Shown in pieces: positions 12,595-22,290 of a stretch of 64,000 nt of DNA. Position numbers and translations under genes: made by a program. This DNA is from Istiophorus platypterus (Eukaryota; Chordata; Actinopteri; Istiophoriformes; Istiophoridae). The DNA lies in the NCBI GenBank assembly GCA_016859345.1, contig CM029120.1, forward strand, positions 23,407,501 through 23,471,500, given 5' to 3'. A model generated the notes under the pieces. It was not told where the DNA came from, ran no database searches, and worked only from the letters and a program-made list of their open reading frames with translations. The stretch's first letter is position 1. Each line of letters opens with the position of its first letter.

Positions 12595-13611
12595 AGAAAT
12601 GTAGAAATTCATCTTTTACCATCAGTCAGTTTCTTTCCTGGGGTTATTTTCTTATCTGGAAACATTCAAATGGATCCAGCAAAAAGGTTAAAGCAGTTAC
12701 GGATGTCCCACCAACTGCAAGCAACTGCAGAGATTTTTAGGGGTTTACTAACTTTTATACCTTCTTTCTTTATCAGGTGCTAGAGCTCTGTAGTTGCCCT
12801 GTTGCATGCATTCATCTCTCCTGGCTCCAAATTCATTAGGATCTTTCCAGATCCTGCAACATCTGTTCATCTTTTCCCCCATTCCTTCATCCAAGCTCTG
12901 ATTCATCATCAAGTTTAACACCTCTGATATCCCCTGAAGAGAGGAATTATAACACTGGAAAATGGGAGCTGTTAGCCATCAATCTGGCCCTGGAGGACTG
13001 GAGGCACTGGTTTTAGGAGTACAGTAACCACTGTTGTTGTAGACTGACTGCAGCAATCTGGAGTTCACTTGAAGGCTGAACTCCTGTCAAGCGAGTTTTG
13101 CTTTTCAGTCCTTTCAGTTTCACCTTGTCTTTGTGCCCTGGTTTCAGAAACATGAAGCCTGATTTCCTCTCCCACCAGGTCAAGCCTGATGACTCCCTCA
13201 AGGACCCTAATACTCTCCTGCCTCCCACCAATGTGATCAGTGCAGTGACCTGGGACATCAAGAGCGATGTCAGACTGGTGTGAGAGGGAGCCCAGGTCCC
13301 CAGTGGATGTCCTCAGAATTGTGTCTTTGTTCTAGTCAAGCTCTGCTGATGGATCCTAGAATGGGGTCATTACTCCAAGCTCATCTGCCTTCTTCAGGTG
13401 CTGCCATTTTGGGGGTGAACATCAGCCTCCTCAGGTAACAGTTTTGGTGGCCTTTGCTAGGTGAGGATGTGGGGGAGTTCATCTTAGTGTACTCCGTTGG
13501 TGCCTGGAACAAGACCTCCAAAAAGCAGCTGCTTGGTGTATGGCAGCTACCGATGCCATGACAACCATGGTCCCATATCTCACTGGATTTTGTGGATTTT
13601 GTCACAGACCC

Positions 13612-13651
<40 letters not shown>

Positions 13652-13931
13652 TACATTCTATGTCTCCAAGATCAGGGCTGTCCAGACTACCCCTTTGGTT
13701 CTCTCCTCCAAACCCCCTACAGTCCCCCACATTGTTGATAAGGGGCCTAGCTTTGCAGTAATATGCTTGCTGGCAGACTGTCACAGAGGTTGAAGTCAGC
13801 ATTACCTGGTGGATTGGGAGGGGTACAGGCCAGAGGAAAGGTCTTGGGTTCTCTCCAGTGATATATTGGATCAGTCCCTCATCACAGAGTTTTGCTAGCA
13901 CCATCCAAACCAGCCTAAGATGTCTTGAGCC
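12595..13931 (+). mobile_element. Ty3/gypsy chromodomain retrotransposon, pol 3' half, decayed
   Basis: Plus-strand translation with frameshifts gives, in order: RT end (VSFFPGVIFLSGNIQMDPAK, 12,625-12,685), an RNase H segment (ERNYNTGKWELLAINLALED, 12,934-13,009), the connection block (FTLSLCPGFRNMKPDFLS, about 13,110-13,170), the integrase zinc-domain end and core start (QPWSHISLDFV near 13,565-13,595, first catalytic Asp present), and a chromodomain (YLVDWEGYRPEERSW at 13,803-13,847, continuing SDILDQSLITEF). A (CA)n array at 13,614-13,647 replaces most of the integrase core. It belongs to the chromovirus-like gypsy type and lies in inverted orientation to the remnant at 8,165-9,080. Non-functional. 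Confidence 0.93.
13614..13647. repeat. (CA)n microsatellite inside a gypsy integrase remnant
   Basis: CA array located where the integrase core should continue; it has replaced, or grown at, the deletion point. Confidence 0.95.
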
Positions 13932-14346
13932 ATCACCTGTTTTGTTGTTTTCAGTTCTGTGTGCATCTCCTGCTTTTCTTCATCCACACCTGCCTCCAAT
14001 TACCTACCTGTCTGTGATGTTCTTGTCTGTCTATCAAAATATATATATACCCCCCTCTTTCCTCTTCCCCTTTGCCAGATTGTCTTTGTTATCTCATGTG
14101 TGTTTTGCCCTCTAGTGTTCCCTCCTAGTGTTTGATTCCATGATTTTTAATTTAGTTGTTCTTGCTGAGATTTTTTCCTTTTTTAGATTTTTACTTGTGC
14201 TCTGTCTGCCCCTGCTTTCCCAGTTTAGACTGCTTACGTGTGCATAACCTACTTAAGCTCCAGTGAAGAGTCTGTTTTTTACATCAACCCTGGTTTGCTG
14301 TGGTTCAGTCTGTATTTGATTCTCTAAATTTACCAGAATTGTTACA
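13932..14346 (+). mobile_element. Probable 3' LTR of the gypsy element
   Basis: Directly after the chromodomain comes a T-rich, non-coding segment of about 415 bases ending in TTGTTACA, the usual kind of CA-terminal LTR end. It has the T-rich U3/R look and the CCCTGGTTTGCTGTGGTTC-type downstream part seen in fish gypsy LTRs. No matching 5' LTR is present, and the junction with the pol gene appears trimmed, so exact limits are estimates. Confidence 0.6.
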
Positions 14347-14399
14347 GAAGAAGCCTTTTGGATGAGAGGTGAAACATGTCTAAGAACCAAAAACAAGTC

Positions 14400-14765
14400 C
14401 ATTAGCCTTTGTATAGCACTTAGAAATACCATGACCTAGAGTACTAAGAATCTTTACAGACACCAAGACCAGTTTAGGAGAAAAAAAGACAATGAAATAA
14501 TAAAAGTATTAAGAAATTACATTGAGAAATTATTTGAGGTTACAACTCTCATACTGGGTTTAAAAAAAAAAAAAAAAAAACAAGGAATAAAGATGTGTTT
14601 TAAGATGAAATTTACAAACAAGTGGGCAGCACAGACATGCTAAGGCAACCCATTTCAGAGTTTGGGGCCATAACTACAAAGGCTCAATCTCCCCTGTGCA
14701 TCAGCCTTGATCTTCAGACAACCAGAAGCAACTGGTCAGTAGACCAGAGTGACCTTGTGTGGTTG
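14400..14765 (-). mobile_element. LINE 3' end, minus strand, decayed
   Basis: Minus-strand reading gives a LINE C-terminal signature: GDRAF-type block decayed, then a PKLWNGLP-like block (14,660-14,690), a HVCAAHLFVNFILKH-like helix, and an untranslated tail reaching 14,400. The poly-A stretch at 14,561-14,580 interrupts it. It resembles L2/Rex-type LINE ends of fish; the subfamily is not assigned. Confidence 0.5.
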
Positions 14766-14949
14766 TCAAGATAGGAATGTCGATTTTTGATCTGACTATA
14801 CAGTATCGACAAATGTGGGAAATCAGGAAAGAAAATTAACGTTAGATGCACTTTTAGTGTGTCAAGGTAGCAAAAAACGTCACAACAAAAAACTCATCAG
14901 CATTTTGAGAACATAAGGTGTAAAGATGGCTGTAAATCCCCCCCCCCCC
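14766..14949. other. Non-coding sequence ending in a poly-C run
   Basis: No gene seen; a homopolymer C run occupies about 14,938-14,950 next to the L2 fragment. Confidence 0.6.
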
Positions 14950-16020
14950 CGCTCCCTATCTGCTGCCCTTTAATGCCAGAGCAGCCTATTATTAGTCTTT
15001 AATAGAAGAAATTTAAAACAACCCTAGGTTTCTTTTCAGCACTGTGGCCAGGCCAATAGCAAGTATTAGCTTGACTGATCTCTTCATTCCAATAGCTCTC
15101 AGTAGTGACAATTCGGTGAACTTCTTTAATGACAAAATTATAACTATCAGAGACAAATTTTAACTCCTCCTGCCCTTAACTGGCACTGATTTGTCCTCAA
15201 TTAAAGAAACCGTAGAAACAGCCATAAAACTCAATAAATACTTTGACAGTTTCTCTCCTATTGACCTCCACCAACTAACTTTTATGATTTCTTCATCTAA
15301 ACTATCAACCTTTCTCTTAGACCTTATTCCAACTAGGCATATTCAATATTTCTTTATTGGCAGGCCATGTACCATAGTCCTTTAAAGCAGCTGTAATTAA
15401 ACCTCTTCTTAAAAAGCCTACTCTTGATCCAGATGTTTTAGCCAACTATAGACCCATATACATTCTATTTGGAAACACTCCGTAAACTGCTATTGTTATG
15501 CGGATGTTATCCAATTGTACTTGTCAATGAGGCCCAATGAAACCAATCAGTTTGCTAAACTTCCAAAATGTCTTAAGGACATAAAGATCTGGACTACCAG
15601 CTTCCTACTATTAAATTCAGATAAAACTGAAGTGATTATACTTGGACCACAGCGCCTCAGAAAACATTATCTAATGATATATTTACCATGGATGGCATTT
15701 CCTTGGGCTCTAGCACCATGGTTATGAATCTTGAAGTTGTCTTTGATCAGGATATGTCCTTAAACTCTGAAATAAAATAAACTGAAAGGACTGCCTTATG
15801 GCACCTACATAACATTGCAAAAATCAGGCACATTCTGTCCCAGAATAAGTCACCAAAAGTAGTATGGGAGGTTAAGCCTTCAGTTATCAGGCTCCACTAT
15901 CGTGGAGCCATTCTCCAGTTTGTGTCCAGGAAGCAGACACCCTCTCTACATTTAAGAGCAGGCTTAAAACTTTTTGACAAAGCTTATAGTCAGGGCTGGC
16001 TCAGACTCAGCTTGAACTGA
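14950..16020 (+). mobile_element. L2-clade LINE pol remnant, internally deleted
   Basis: Plus-strand segments in order: linker before RT (FSPIDLHQLTFMISSSKLST at 15,252-15,311), VAVIKPLLKKPTLDPDVLAN-like finger block (15,390-15,450), then a direct jump to CYADVIQLYLSM near 15,495, so most of the RT palm is deleted. The post-palm block follows (DIKIWTTSFLLLNSDKTEVI at 15,578-15,640), then thumb residues, and the C-terminal LKLFDKAYSQGWLRLSLN at about 15,968-16,018. Stops break all frames. The family is the same as at 32,345, 38,700, 40,540 and 54,605. The 3' untranslated region is replaced by the Tc1 copy that follows. Confidence 0.87.
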
Positions 16021-17073
16021 TGGTCTATAAAAAGGTGTCTCAGTACCAAGGTGCCACACAAGAAACATTTCATGATGGGTAAAAGCAAAGAGCTCTCTCA
16101 AGACCTTTGATGTCTGACAGAGGAGTGAAAAGAATTATCAGAAGAGTTGTCCGAGAGCCAAGGAGCACTAGTGGAGAGCTTCACAAAGACCTGGAATTAG
16201 CAGGTACAATTGTTTCAAAGAAAACAATAAGTAATGCACTCAACCACCATGGCTGTATGCACACTGACGACACAAGACCCATGTTGAAGCATGTTTAAAG
16301 CTCGCTTAAAGTTCACTGCACAACATTTGGACAAGCCTGTGAAATACTGGGAGAATATAGTTTGGTCAGATGAGACCAAAATTGAACTCTTTGGATGCCA
16401 TAATATACATCAACCCAAAAACACCATACCAATAGTAGACAATACTGGTATACTTCATATAATTGAAGGAAGGATGAATAGAAAAATGTACGGAGACATT
16501 CTTGATAAAAATCTGCTGCCATCTACCAGGATAGTGAAGATGAAACGAGAGTGGACATTTCAGCAAGACAATGATCCCAAACACAGCCAAGGAAACTCTC
16601 AATTGGTTTCAGAGAAAGAAAATAAAGCTGCTAGAATGGCCCAGCCAATCACCTGACTGGAATCCAATCGAAAATCTATGGAAAGAACTAAAGGTCAGAG
16701 TTCATAGAAGAGGCCCATGGAACCTTCAAGATTTGAAGACTGTGTGGAAGAATAGACCAAAATCCCACCTGAGCAATGCATTTGACTAGCTTCTCCATAC
16801 AGGAGGCATCTTGAAGCTGTCATTACTAACAAAGGCTTTTGTACGAAGTATTAAAAAATTTCAGTAAGCATATTCAATATTTTTTCCCTGTGTCCTGCCA
16901 TTTTATTACACATAACTTAATTTGTGAACTTATTGTTATGGTTTCTTTGTATTTATGGATTACATGGGTTGCCACCAACATCTGGGGAAAATTTCATGTC
17001 AGTAGCACCTTTAGAAATATATTTACTGAGAAAAATGATGTAATGTTCAACACTTATTCTATCCGCTTTATAT
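16021..17073 (+). mobile_element. Tc1-like transposon, family B, near-complete 3' half, dead
   Basis: Transposase pieces: a start region MMGKSKELSQDL near 16,072-16,109; helix-turn-helix remnant RGVKRIIRRVVREPRSTSGE (16,116-16,175); DDE domain with first Asp in WSDETKIELFG (16,363-16,395), second in QQDNDPKH (16,562-16,585) and the Glu in NPIENLW (16,662-16,682). All three catalytic residues survive, but the gene is split by frameshifts (about 16,297 and 16,610) and lacks the glycine-rich block after the first Asp as well as most of the first DNA-binding helix. The right terminal repeat region is present (TTCAACACTTATT... to CCGC, ending about 17,073); the left terminal repeat is missing. Inactive. 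Confidence 0.93.
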
Positions 17074-17098
17074 TGAATTGAATTGAACTGAATTTTTG
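17074..17098 (+). mobile_element. L2-type 3' tail (TTGAA repeats) after Tc1
   Basis: ATTGAATTGAATTGAACTG-type short repeats are the usual 3' tail of the percomorph L2 family whose coding part ends at 16,020. This suggests the Tc1 copy sits between an L2 body and its own tail. Confidence 0.45.
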
Positions 17099-17764
17099 AA
17101 TCAAAATTTTAGATATGTTGGCCCTCCACAGGTAAGTCTAAAAAAGAAAATAAAAATAAGCAAATCCTCACTTTGTTGTTTATTCTGATCTGCACTTTTG
17201 TATTAAGTCCTTAGTACTTTTTAAACAAACTTAGTTGCACCTATGTCTTCCAGTCATTTCTGAAGGTGAATGTGTTTATATATGTTCTGAATAGAAACAC
17301 TTCAAGCCCTGGCAAAGAGGTTGCCATCAATTTCCTACTGGCATCTGAAAGTCTCACCGATCTCTTCCACATACTTTCACACAATCTCTCCTAAAAAGTA
17401 GTTCTGGTGTTGCACTCTGTGTCACACAATTGACAGAAGTAGCTGTGCCAAAAATAAAAAGCGAGGATTTTAAGAAAAGTTCAAAGCCTGTTTATGTTTT
17501 TACCTTTGCAGACCTGATCAATCACTGCACACAGTGGGCACAATTGCCAGATTCTCTATTTCAGAAAAATTACAAAAAAAAGTCTGAGAGAGGCCTGCTA
17601 TCCTAAAGGATGCTCCAGATGATGTTAGACAGTCCTAAAAGTAGTAGCATCTTTGTTTGAACAATAGTAAGGTTTTTCTGGGGTGTTGAGAAGATTGGAG
17701 CCTTTATGGTCCAAAAGCGAGACTTTCAGATTTTAGTCATGCCATTGTTGCATGCCTTTAAGTC
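17099..17764. other. Non-coding sequence
   Basis: No recognised gene or repeat. The block 17,270-17,430 (for example CACTTCAAGCCCTGGCAAAG) has a more even composition but no open frame. Confidence 0.5.
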
Positions 17765-17945
17765 AGATTTGGTGTTAAATTTGATGGACATCCATCCATC
17801 TATCCATCCACCCATAACCTTTAGATCCTTTACCTCAGCAATTGAATCCAGTTCCTCCTGGAAATCTTGAGACAGTGCCAGTATGTTGGGAGATACAATC
17901 CCTCCAACTCCCCTGCTGAATGATGACAAAAGTATCCTACATTAT
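17765..17945 (+). repeat. Fish interspersed repeat (CATCCATC / CTCCTGG...AATCCCTCCA type)
   Basis: A short CATC tetranucleotide tract (17,787-17,815) is followed by CAGTTCCTCCTGGAAATCTTG and ACAATCCCTCCAACTC. The same order occurs in the longer, same-orientation repeat at 42,818-43,060. It is a common teleost interspersed sequence, probably a LINE end; family not assigned. Confidence 0.55.
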
Positions 17946-18059
17946 GTTTATGTGTAACATGTGTCTCCCTGAAAAAGCTATAAGTTGAAGGGAAAAGCAT
18001 GCTTGTAGATACTAGTCATTAAAATGAACAGAGTGACTACAATCTGTCCATTCTACTAC
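17946..18059. other. Short non-coding spacer
   Basis: Nothing recognised. Confidence 0.5.
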
Positions 18060-18320
18060 CATCTAACTTTCAGGCCTGCTTCCTTCTTTCCAGCATCCCA
18101 GATATCACCTCATCTGCTGGAGGAGGAGAGAGGAGTGAGGGGAACTTGGAGGTGGCCAGGGATCCTTTTTTTTGTCGAGAGGTGGAACGAGGGCTGGTGA
18201 CATTTTGTCATCTGCTTAACGCTGAGGTCCCTTTGGGGGGCTAATGAGCAGTACCATTTTTAGTGATCAATAAATCATGCCTTATTGATTTCTTGCCTAC
18301 CCCCCCTCCAAGCTGTCTTC
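18060..18320. promoter_or_regulatory. Candidate conserved non-coding element with inverted repeat
   Basis: Unique, motif-dense block: GACATTTTGTC, GGCTAATGAGCAG and a stem of ATCAATAA (18,266-18,273) and TTATTGAT (18,282-18,289) around an 8-base loop. ATCAATAA resembles a Hox/Pbx-type site. There are no open frames. Enhancer function is inferred only from appearance. Confidence 0.45.
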
Positions 18321-18540
18321 TTTTCTCTGAAAGTCAGGGGAGGGGATAGATATAAAAGGATGGAAGAAGGGTTGAGAGAGGGGCAAGCATTAGGGAGAGA
18401 TGGAGGGATGATGGAGATGGATTGAGGGATAAGAGAGATTAATCTAGAGAAAGTAGGGAGGAAGGATGTATGATTGAGTGATAAAGAGAATGAGGTACAA
18501 GGGGTTGAGGGAAAAAGAGAAAGATAAAGATGATGATAAA
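18321..18540. other. Purine-rich (GA) tract
   Basis: Strongly G/A-biased strand with GGGATAGAG/GAGAGAT motifs. Could form triplex-type structures; no gene. Confidence 0.6.
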
Positions 18541-18640
18541 GTGATGTCCCCTGTTGGCCCTCAGGGGACTGGTTGACATCTGTTTACCAGCAATGACTGA
18601 TCATGATTGACTTTATTATTTACACTACAATGATATGGTC
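18541..18640. promoter_or_regulatory. Candidate small regulatory block with hairpin
   Basis: GTCCCCTG (18,546-18,553) and CAGGGGAC (18,562-18,569) form a perfect 8-base stem, followed by GTTTACCAGCAATGACTGATCATGATTGAC, an AT/GC mixed motif-rich segment. It looks like the tail of the block at 18,060. Low confidence. Confidence 0.3.
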
Positions 18641-21059
18641 ACAGTAGAAGATAAACAATAATGTATTCTATGCAAAGCTACAGTACAATGTATAATTGAG
18701 CTGATGGAGTGGACTTCATGGAGTCCAGGTCAGTGTGTAATCTATGAAAGAGCATACTTTCTTCTAGTTTCCCATTGTGTCTTTTTCTAGTATCCTAAAC
18801 TTACTAAAGTGTAGGATGAGGGACATGAAACCCAGTCTCCAGTGTCAAAGTTTTGTGCTTTGCATGTCCTTTTCAGCTTGATGGTATAGGTCTCATTATA
18901 AATAGTACAGTATAAATATGCTAGTTACTCACCCCGGGCATAAGTGTTACAGAGTTGTAAACCAACATTCAGACAGTCTTCTGATAGCACCCATACCACA
19001 AGGTTATGCAAGGGTTTTCAGATACTTACCACAGTAGGAAAGTGGTAGGATAGTGCAGTGGCAGTAGACTTTTCTTTTAGTCAGCTACAAAACCTATGTC
19101 TATGAGGATGAATTGAGAAACTATTTTAGAGAACTATCTCTTTAAGTGGTTTAACAGCTATGTTAGAGAACAAAGAACATTCAGTACCTCCTTACATGAT
19201 AGACTTTTGTGATATGGACAAAATTTAAAATCAAATCTATGGAATACACGAGATGTAGACATCTTAACAAACATAAATCATGTGGGACTTGGGTTTTGAA
19301 AACTGTTCTGCTCCCATTACTGACCCAGACACATTACTGCTACTATTATTTTCCATAATCACAGCATCAGGAAATATCATTATTTGGTTGGTTCTTTCTT
19401 GAAAATGTCATGTCTTCAGTTATAATCTTTTAATCATTGTATTTTTCCTTAGTTAGTGTGGACTTTATGGAGATATTTATTGGACGGTACATGCTGGGTC
19501 AAATAGAATAAACATTTCTGACAAAGATTTCACATGTTTATCATGTGTAAATGAGGGGTACATGATAGGCTTGAACGTTTCAAACTTGAATTTACTCTTT
19601 ATGTTACAGGAATAGAGAAGGAATTAATTTATTTATCAAAGTGTAATCCATGTGGGGTAGAAAAGGAAAATTAGTTTTAAAGTATAGGCACTATTAATTA
19701 GTGGTTCTGGTCATTGGTTTTATCAATTAATGTAGTATTGTACTCACCAGAGTTGTTTCTGAGATCTGGGAACATGGAGACATTGCTAGAAATAAGGTAG
19801 ATCGGGGAAGTAACAGATTTTCAGACAAGTTGGTATTAAAAACAACAGTTTAACCATCTAAGCCATTCTATTTGGATGATACCTCATAAAAGCGAGCAGA
19901 CTTGAAATTTTGATAACAACACTTCATTTCTCAGGAAGACTGGTTATGCACACAACTACAGCAAGTATGGTAGATTAAGCTTAAATCGTACCTCATTATG
20001 GAAAAAGCCAGCTGTGCACTTTAATTTAGACATGTGGGCACAGACACATGCTGCACACATCTGAACTAGACAACTAGATAAAGAGCTGCTTTGTTTTGTC
20101 TGGCTGAAAAACAAGATAAAGTCCAGAGAAGCAAATGGTGTGTTTGAATACTTAACAAGAATAAGATCCAGGATGGGAAATATACAGTACATACTGTACA
20201 TACAGTACACAAAACAAAGGCCTAGTACGGTAATCTAAAATTGGATGATATTCAGATAGCCTTCTTGCACATATACAATCCACACGCATGTGCTGTGTAC
20301 AGTCTGCACTGTGAGAAATTTTGGGTCATGCCATGTTCATAAATGACCATAAATTAGACTTTAAAGTTTAATCAGAATAATCCATCATAGTCTTAAAAGT
20401 GGGATGGAGGTTTACTAAGATCATTTGCATGATAAATTGTATGGCTGTAGACAAGATACTCACAATTGCAGGTCAGAGAGGCTGGACATAGTCACAGCGG
20501 TGCTTTGAGCTAAATGCTAATTCTGACATTCTAACATGCTTATGTTTAGTAATCTTCACCATATTAAACACCTTAGTTCAGCCGGCTGTGCCTGGTTTTT
20601 CAGATGTTCTCACAATTTAATCAAATCAGCTCTCTTCACGGGCTGTCTAACAGCTTGTGTTAGATTCATATATATAGAGTATATTCTTAAGTCTATTTGA
20701 CACCATTTTATCTGCATAACAACAGTGACTTTTGTCTTAGGTTCTGCATGTTGCAAACACATGGGTGACCTACACTCATTATTGTGTATCTTATGTAGAC
20801 AATGATAGAGAACCAAAGCTGCCTCTACTGCTCTGTAGACAATGTTAGCATGCTCATTAAGAATAATGACAGAAATTTTGGTTTGATTTGAATGTCACCA
20901 AGTTTGCAAGTGTTTAGTAATAAACAAAAAATATCGGACAAATTAAATTGCCCTAAAAAAGTCAATAGATGAGGATGACCAAATTTAGTGGAAACATCCT
21001 CTGGCGACCATCATTTTATAAAGTACCTCATGGCAGATCATCTAATATTGTTGTGTGCG
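18641..21059. other. Long repeat-poor non-coding stretch
   Basis: No open frame with a recognisable domain on either strand and no clear transposon. A short TACAGTACATACTGTACATACAGTAC-like self-complementary repeat (split here as TACAGTACATAC and CTGTACATACAG) lies near 20,180-20,213. Frames of 60-85 residues at 19,956-20,210 and 20,610-20,816 have no domain. Confidence 0.55.
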
Positions 21060-21210
21060 TGGCCCTGTATTCTGGCCCTGCCTTCCTGTCCTGCTGATGC
21101 CCCCCTTGCTTGGCTCTAATTACCCTCTTAGATGAGGCTGTAGCACCACTGGAGCCTGGGGAGATGTTAACTAGCAGAGTGCTGTTAGAGAAAGAAAACC
21201 TCTAACCTGA
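21060..21210. promoter_or_regulatory. Candidate conserved non-coding element
   Basis: A GC-richer unique block (CTTGGCTCTAATTACCCTC then TGAGGCTGTAGCACCACTGG) with a TAATTA homeodomain core inside AT-rich flanks. No open frame. Inference only. Confidence 0.35.
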
Positions 21211-21639
21211 TGTTCAGTATTGGCACTTTCTTTCAGTGTCACTTGGTTTATACCAATTTGGTATAGACATACTACTTTCTTCAACATTATGATAATCTGA
21301 TAGACTGTGTCTTGAATTTTCTGTTTATCAGTGGCTTAAGTCTCTCTTTAAAGAACAGTTCAATATTTTGTGAAATTGTGCTCATTCTCTGAGGGCAAGA
21401 TCGATACTAGTCTCAGGTCTGTGTGTGTACAAAGCTGTAGTCAGCACCTTGTTAAAAAAACATAATTTAATGTCTTATATTTACTGCTGGTGTGTGGGTT
21501 TAACTGACGACATACAGTGTTTTAATTAATGAGCTTTAAAGATGTTGGTGGCTGAATTTTACCTTTGTGACTTTTCAAAAATCTTACCTTTTTTAATATC
21601 TAGATGAACATAGAAACCCTTTGAACTTTTAATATATAC
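21211..21639. other. Non-coding sequence
   Basis: No gene or repeat recognised. Confidence 0.5.
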
Positions 21640-21895
21640 ATCTTAGATTACTGCAACTCTGTATATTCCTGTCTGAGAGAGTACAACCTGTCCATGCCTC
21701 AACTGGTCATAAGACAGGAATGCATTTACTGCCGGATAATATCTCTGACCTACTATTTCAATATGAGCCTGAGTTCAGCCTGAGACCATCCACTTGGGAT
21801 CTGTTAGTACTTTCCAGGTAAAAAAACATTGAGATTTGACTTAAAACACATTATTTAGAATTGCCTTCTTTTGAATTGTTTTTACTGTTTTAGTG
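21640..21895 (+). mobile_element. LINE C-terminal remnant (L2/Rex-like)
   Basis: Plus-strand reading begins LDYCNSVYSCL (21,644-21,680), the RT-thumb motif of L2-like LINEs, then ISDLLFQYEPEFSLRPSTWD (about 21,741-21,800), then after a deletion LKTHYLE. This is the usual C-terminal order with the GDRAF/LWN block missing. Frames are broken. Confidence 0.65.
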
Positions 21896-21900
21896 CAATT

Positions 21901-22290
21901 AAGATAAGATAAGATAAGACAAGATAAGATAAGACAAGATAAGATAAGATAAGATGAACTTTATTAATGCCATAGCAAGAAATTTACATCATTACATCAG
22001 CAGCAGGATATAGAAGGCGGATAGGTATCAAGCGTAGATAGGAGAGAAAAAAATATCTACACCAGCAGTGTATTGAGGTGTATGAGGTATTATGTAGTAT
22101 ATTGTTCACGTGAATAATATTTTACAATTTTTTATATCAAGAGTAGCATTACACATATGTTGAGCAATGGTGAGCAAAATAGTTGCACATGTTACAAAGA
22201 TTTACTGCACATGATACTGTCCACTGATATTTGTGGAGTGCCTGGTGGGTTTGTGCTGATTGTACAGTCTGACAGCAGTAAGAGGAATAA
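21901..22290. mobile_element. Retroposon end with (AAGAT)n tail
   Basis: A pentanucleotide array of AAGAT with two AAGAC variants (21,901-21,955) leads into GAACTTTATTAATGCC, a CAGCAGCAGG block and GTGCTGATTGTACAGTCTGACAGCAG near 22,250-22,276. This is the layout of a common fish retroposon in minus orientation, the array being its 3' tail. The family name is not assigned. Confidence 0.55.

Noticed and set aside
21901..21955. CRISPR-like or minisatellite array
   Set aside because: It is a 5-base simple repeat forming the tail of a retroposon, without spacers.
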